DNA of 9,697 nucleotides, taken from positions 1-9,697 of the forward strand of contig CAUJFU010000202.1 in assembly GCA_963169055.1 (NCBI GenBank). Direction: 5' to 3'. Under the pieces are notes generated by a model. The model had not been told where the DNA came from, made no database searches, and saw only the letters and a list, made by a program, of their open reading frames with translations. Source of the stretch: Myxococcota bacterium (GTDB lineage: Bacteria > Myxococcota_C > UBA6777). Numbering within the stretch: position 1 is the first letter of the stretch; each line of letters opens with the position of its first letter. This document shows, one piece after another, positions 8,392 to 9,697 of the stretch. Position numbers and translations under genes: made by a program.

Positions 8392-9057
8392 TTAGAAGCG
8401 GCGGGAGAGTCCGATGGCGATACCGATGATGGAGAGGTCTTTTTGGTCGACTTCGCTGACTTGGATGGGGGTCATGGTGTCGTTGGCGGGTTGTAGGCGA
8501 ACTTTGCCGTGTTCGCGGTAAAAGCGTTTGACGGTGACTTCGTCTTCGACGACAGCGACGACGATATCGCCGTTTTTGGCATCTTTTTGTTGACGGACAA
8601 AGAGGAAATCGCCTTCGAGGATGGCGTCGTTGATCATGGAGCGGCCACGGACTTCGAGGGCAAAGACTTCTTCTTGGGGGATATTGCCAAGGAGAGCGGG
8701 GTCGATGAGAAGGGTTTCTTTGGCTTCTTCGACGCGAGGGATAGGGGTTCCAGCGGCGACGGTGCCGAGGAGAGGGACACGGAGGGGGGAGGTGGAGGAG
8801 GTGTTGATTTCTTCACCGTGGAGGAGGGGGGTGAGTGCGCGAGCGCGGAGGTTGCCTTTGCGGAGGTAGCCTTTTTTTTCGAGGGCTTTGAGGTGATCGT
8901 TGACGCCGTTGGTGGAGGAGATATCGAGATGGTTACCGATTTCGCGGAGAGTGGGGGGATAGCCGTGTTGTTTGATGGCGTCGACGATGAAGTCGTAGAC
9001 CATTTGTTGGCGTTTGGTGAGTTTTTTGCGGGGGATGGGTTGGGGGTTGTTGGTCAT
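8392..9057 (-). CDS. lexA: LexA SOS-response repressor
   Basis: LexA represses DNA-damage genes and self-cleaves when RecA filaments form. The 221-residue protein has an N-terminal winged helix-turn-helix (about 12-75). It includes KLTKRQQMVYDFI, YPPTLREIG and the recognition-helix region SSTNGVNDHLKALEKKGYL (48-66). The self-cleavage bond is Ala102-Gly103 in GTVAAGTP. The peptidase S24 domain has Ser140 (VRGRSMINDAIL) and Lys177 (EVTVKRFYR), so the catalytic dyad is intact. The start at 9057 has AAGGA seven bases upstream. The STNGVNDHLKALE helix resembles deltaproteobacterial LexA more than the E. coli form, implying a non-E. coli operator. Its upstream region carries a palindrome over the predicted promoter, suggesting autoregulation. 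Confidence 0.99.
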   Translation of the reverse strand: MTNNPQPIPRKKLTKRQQMVYDFIVDAIKQHGYPPTLREIGNHLDISSTNGVNDHLKALEKKGYLRKGNLRARALTPLLHGEEINTSSTSPLRVPLLGTVAAGTPIPRVEEAKETLLIDPALLGNIPQEEVFALEVRGRSMINDAILEGDFLFVRQQKDAKNGDIVVAVVEDEVTVKRFYREHGKVRLQPANDTMTPIQVSEVDQKDLSIIGIAIGLSRRF

Positions 9058-9095
9058 GGGGGTATCCTTTGGCTTGCAGTGTTCAGTAGTGCAAA

Positions 9096-9121
9096 TGTCT
9101 AGGTGAAAAAATGTATAGACA
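9096..9121. promoter_or_regulatory. Candidate LexA operator, TGTCTA-N14-TAGACA
   Basis: A perfect 6+6 inverted repeat with a 14-base spacer lies 39-64 bases before the lexA start. One arm overlaps the predicted lexA -10 hexamer. Position and symmetry suit an autoregulatory operator. It does not match the E. coli CTGT-N8-ACAG or the Bacillus GAAC-N4-GTTC consensus. A separate CTGAAC on the minus strand (9086-9081) matches one half of the myxobacterial LexA motif as I remember it, without a good second half. Confidence 0.45.
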
Positions 9122-9140
9122 AGGATTTGGAAAAGCGCAA
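9112..9140 (-). promoter_or_regulatory. Candidate lexA promoter
   Basis: On the minus strand, TTGCGC (9140-9135) and TATACA (9117-9112) are 17 bases apart, placing the transcript start just inside the palindrome spacer. The -10 matches four of six consensus bases and the -35 only TTG. The location upstream of lexA and the overlap with the palindrome support it. Confidence 0.4.
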
Positions 9141-9186
9141 GGAAATTCTTTGGTTTTTTGGATTTATGGTGGGAGAGGTAGGTTGC

Positions 9187-9215
9187 TTGAAATTGGAGGA
9201 GAGGGGGTGTATGCT
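9187..9215 (+). promoter_or_regulatory. Candidate promoter of the divergent gene
   Basis: TTGAAA (9187-9192; five of six) and TATGCT (9210-9215; four of six) are 17 bases apart on the plus strand. Transcription would begin near 9222. This favours the ATG at 9301 over the in-frame ATG at 9211, which lies inside the -10. Confidence 0.45.
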
Positions 9216-9300
9216 ATCGGAGAAAAGGCAAAGACAGGCGTATTTGCGCGATCGGGACGGTCGTTGCAGGTGCGCGACCTTTGTGAGAGGTATCGAGGTC

Positions 9301-9654
9301 ATGAGAACAGAAGAACAAAAAGCATTGCGAGGCGGAGAGCTATCGAGGGTCGAGGCGTTGCAGATGTTTGGGGAGTTGGATGTGCATCGTGCGGAGCGTC
9401 GGGGTTTGGAGTTTTATGTGGATCGAACGGCGTCTCCGAAGGTGCATTATCTTGCGTTTGCATCGGCATTGTTGCAATGTTGGGTGCGTTGGAAGATGGA
9501 AGGACCGGTAGGAGTAGGGCATTGGTTGCCGTCGTTGCCGGAACATTTGCGAGGCGCGTTATTTTGGTGGATGCGGTTTCCGCATTTTTCGCAGATGGTG
9601 TTAAAGCGGCAGAAGGCGAAAGGTCATTGGCCGTTTGACGAGAAGGTTTCTTAG
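9301..9654 (+). CDS. Hypothetical protein, 117 residues, divergent from lexA
   Basis: I do not recognise this protein. It is hydrophilic at the start (MRTEEQKALRGGELSRVEAL), then carries FGELDVHRAERRGLEFYVDR and HYLAFASALLQCWVRWKM (residues 55-72). An aromatic-rich C-terminal half follows (GHWLPSLPEH, LFWWMRFPHFSQM, GHWPFDEK) with six Trp. It has no signal peptide and no evident catalytic motif. GAGAGG lies ten bases before the ATG. The frame is open back to 9103, so starts at 9211 or 9103 are possible, but a promoter overlaps the former and the lexA operator borders the latter. Codons end mostly in G or T (TTG Leu, TTT Phe, CAT His), unlike the C-ending codons of lexA, metH and eno. Shared control with lexA, perhaps SOS regulation, is inference from the divergent layout. 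Confidence 0.6.
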   Translation: MRTEEQKALRGGELSRVEALQMFGELDVHRAERRGLEFYVDRTASPKVHYLAFASALLQCWVRWKMEGPVGVGHWLPSLPEHLRGALFWWMRFPHFSQMVLKRQKAKGHWPFDEKVS

Positions 9655-9697
9655 AGAAGGGGCGAAGGGGGAGGAAGCGGAAGGCAGTGAAGCAAGC

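Noticed and set aside
9111-9638. Alternative plus-strand frame at the right edge
   Set aside because: It overlaps the 9301-9654 frame, which has a more protein-like composition. This frame is Gly/Ala/Val-rich and starts in the lexA operator.

Overview
The window looks like a bacterial chromosome segment of moderately high GC content. Six of the seven supported genes lie on the minus strand. In minus-strand transcription order they are lexA, metH, eno, an unrecognised helical-protein gene, and a DUF433/DUF5615 toxin-antitoxin pair. A seventh, unrecognised gene diverges from lexA at the right edge. The LexA helix-turn-helix reads like deltaproteobacterial/myxobacterial LexA, and no recognisable E. 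coli- or Bacillus-type LexA box was seen. A myxococcote or bradymonad-like organism is my best guess, held at low confidence.

Left region (1-1446): a (TTGGGT)n simple repeat runs directly into the first copy of a dispersed structured repeat. A short direct repeat and a multi-hairpin element follow. Next comes the toxin-antitoxin operon, with antitoxin first and the two frames overlapping by one base (TGATG). A second imperfect hairpin lies between this operon and the next gene upstream.

Middle (1447-7858): an all-helical protein of unknown function has a leader containing three and a half copies of a 42-43 bp tandem repeat. It is followed by enolase (glycolysis, RNA degradosome partner in some bacteria) and full-length cobalamin-dependent methionine synthase with all four modules intact.

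Right region (7859-9697): a long intergenic stretch holds a dispersed-repeat copy and a purine-rich tandem repeat touching the lexA stop codon. Then come lexA, a compact divergent control region with a TGTCTA-N14-TAGACA palindrome over the predicted lexA -10, and the divergent unknown gene.

The most notable signal is a roughly 125 bp dispersed element present four times, in four of the intergenic spaces. It has two hairpins whose paired bases covary between copies and a distal stem followed by a T run. The housekeeping genes show no evidence of working together as one pathway. They share an orientation, but each is separated by a repeat-filled spacer.
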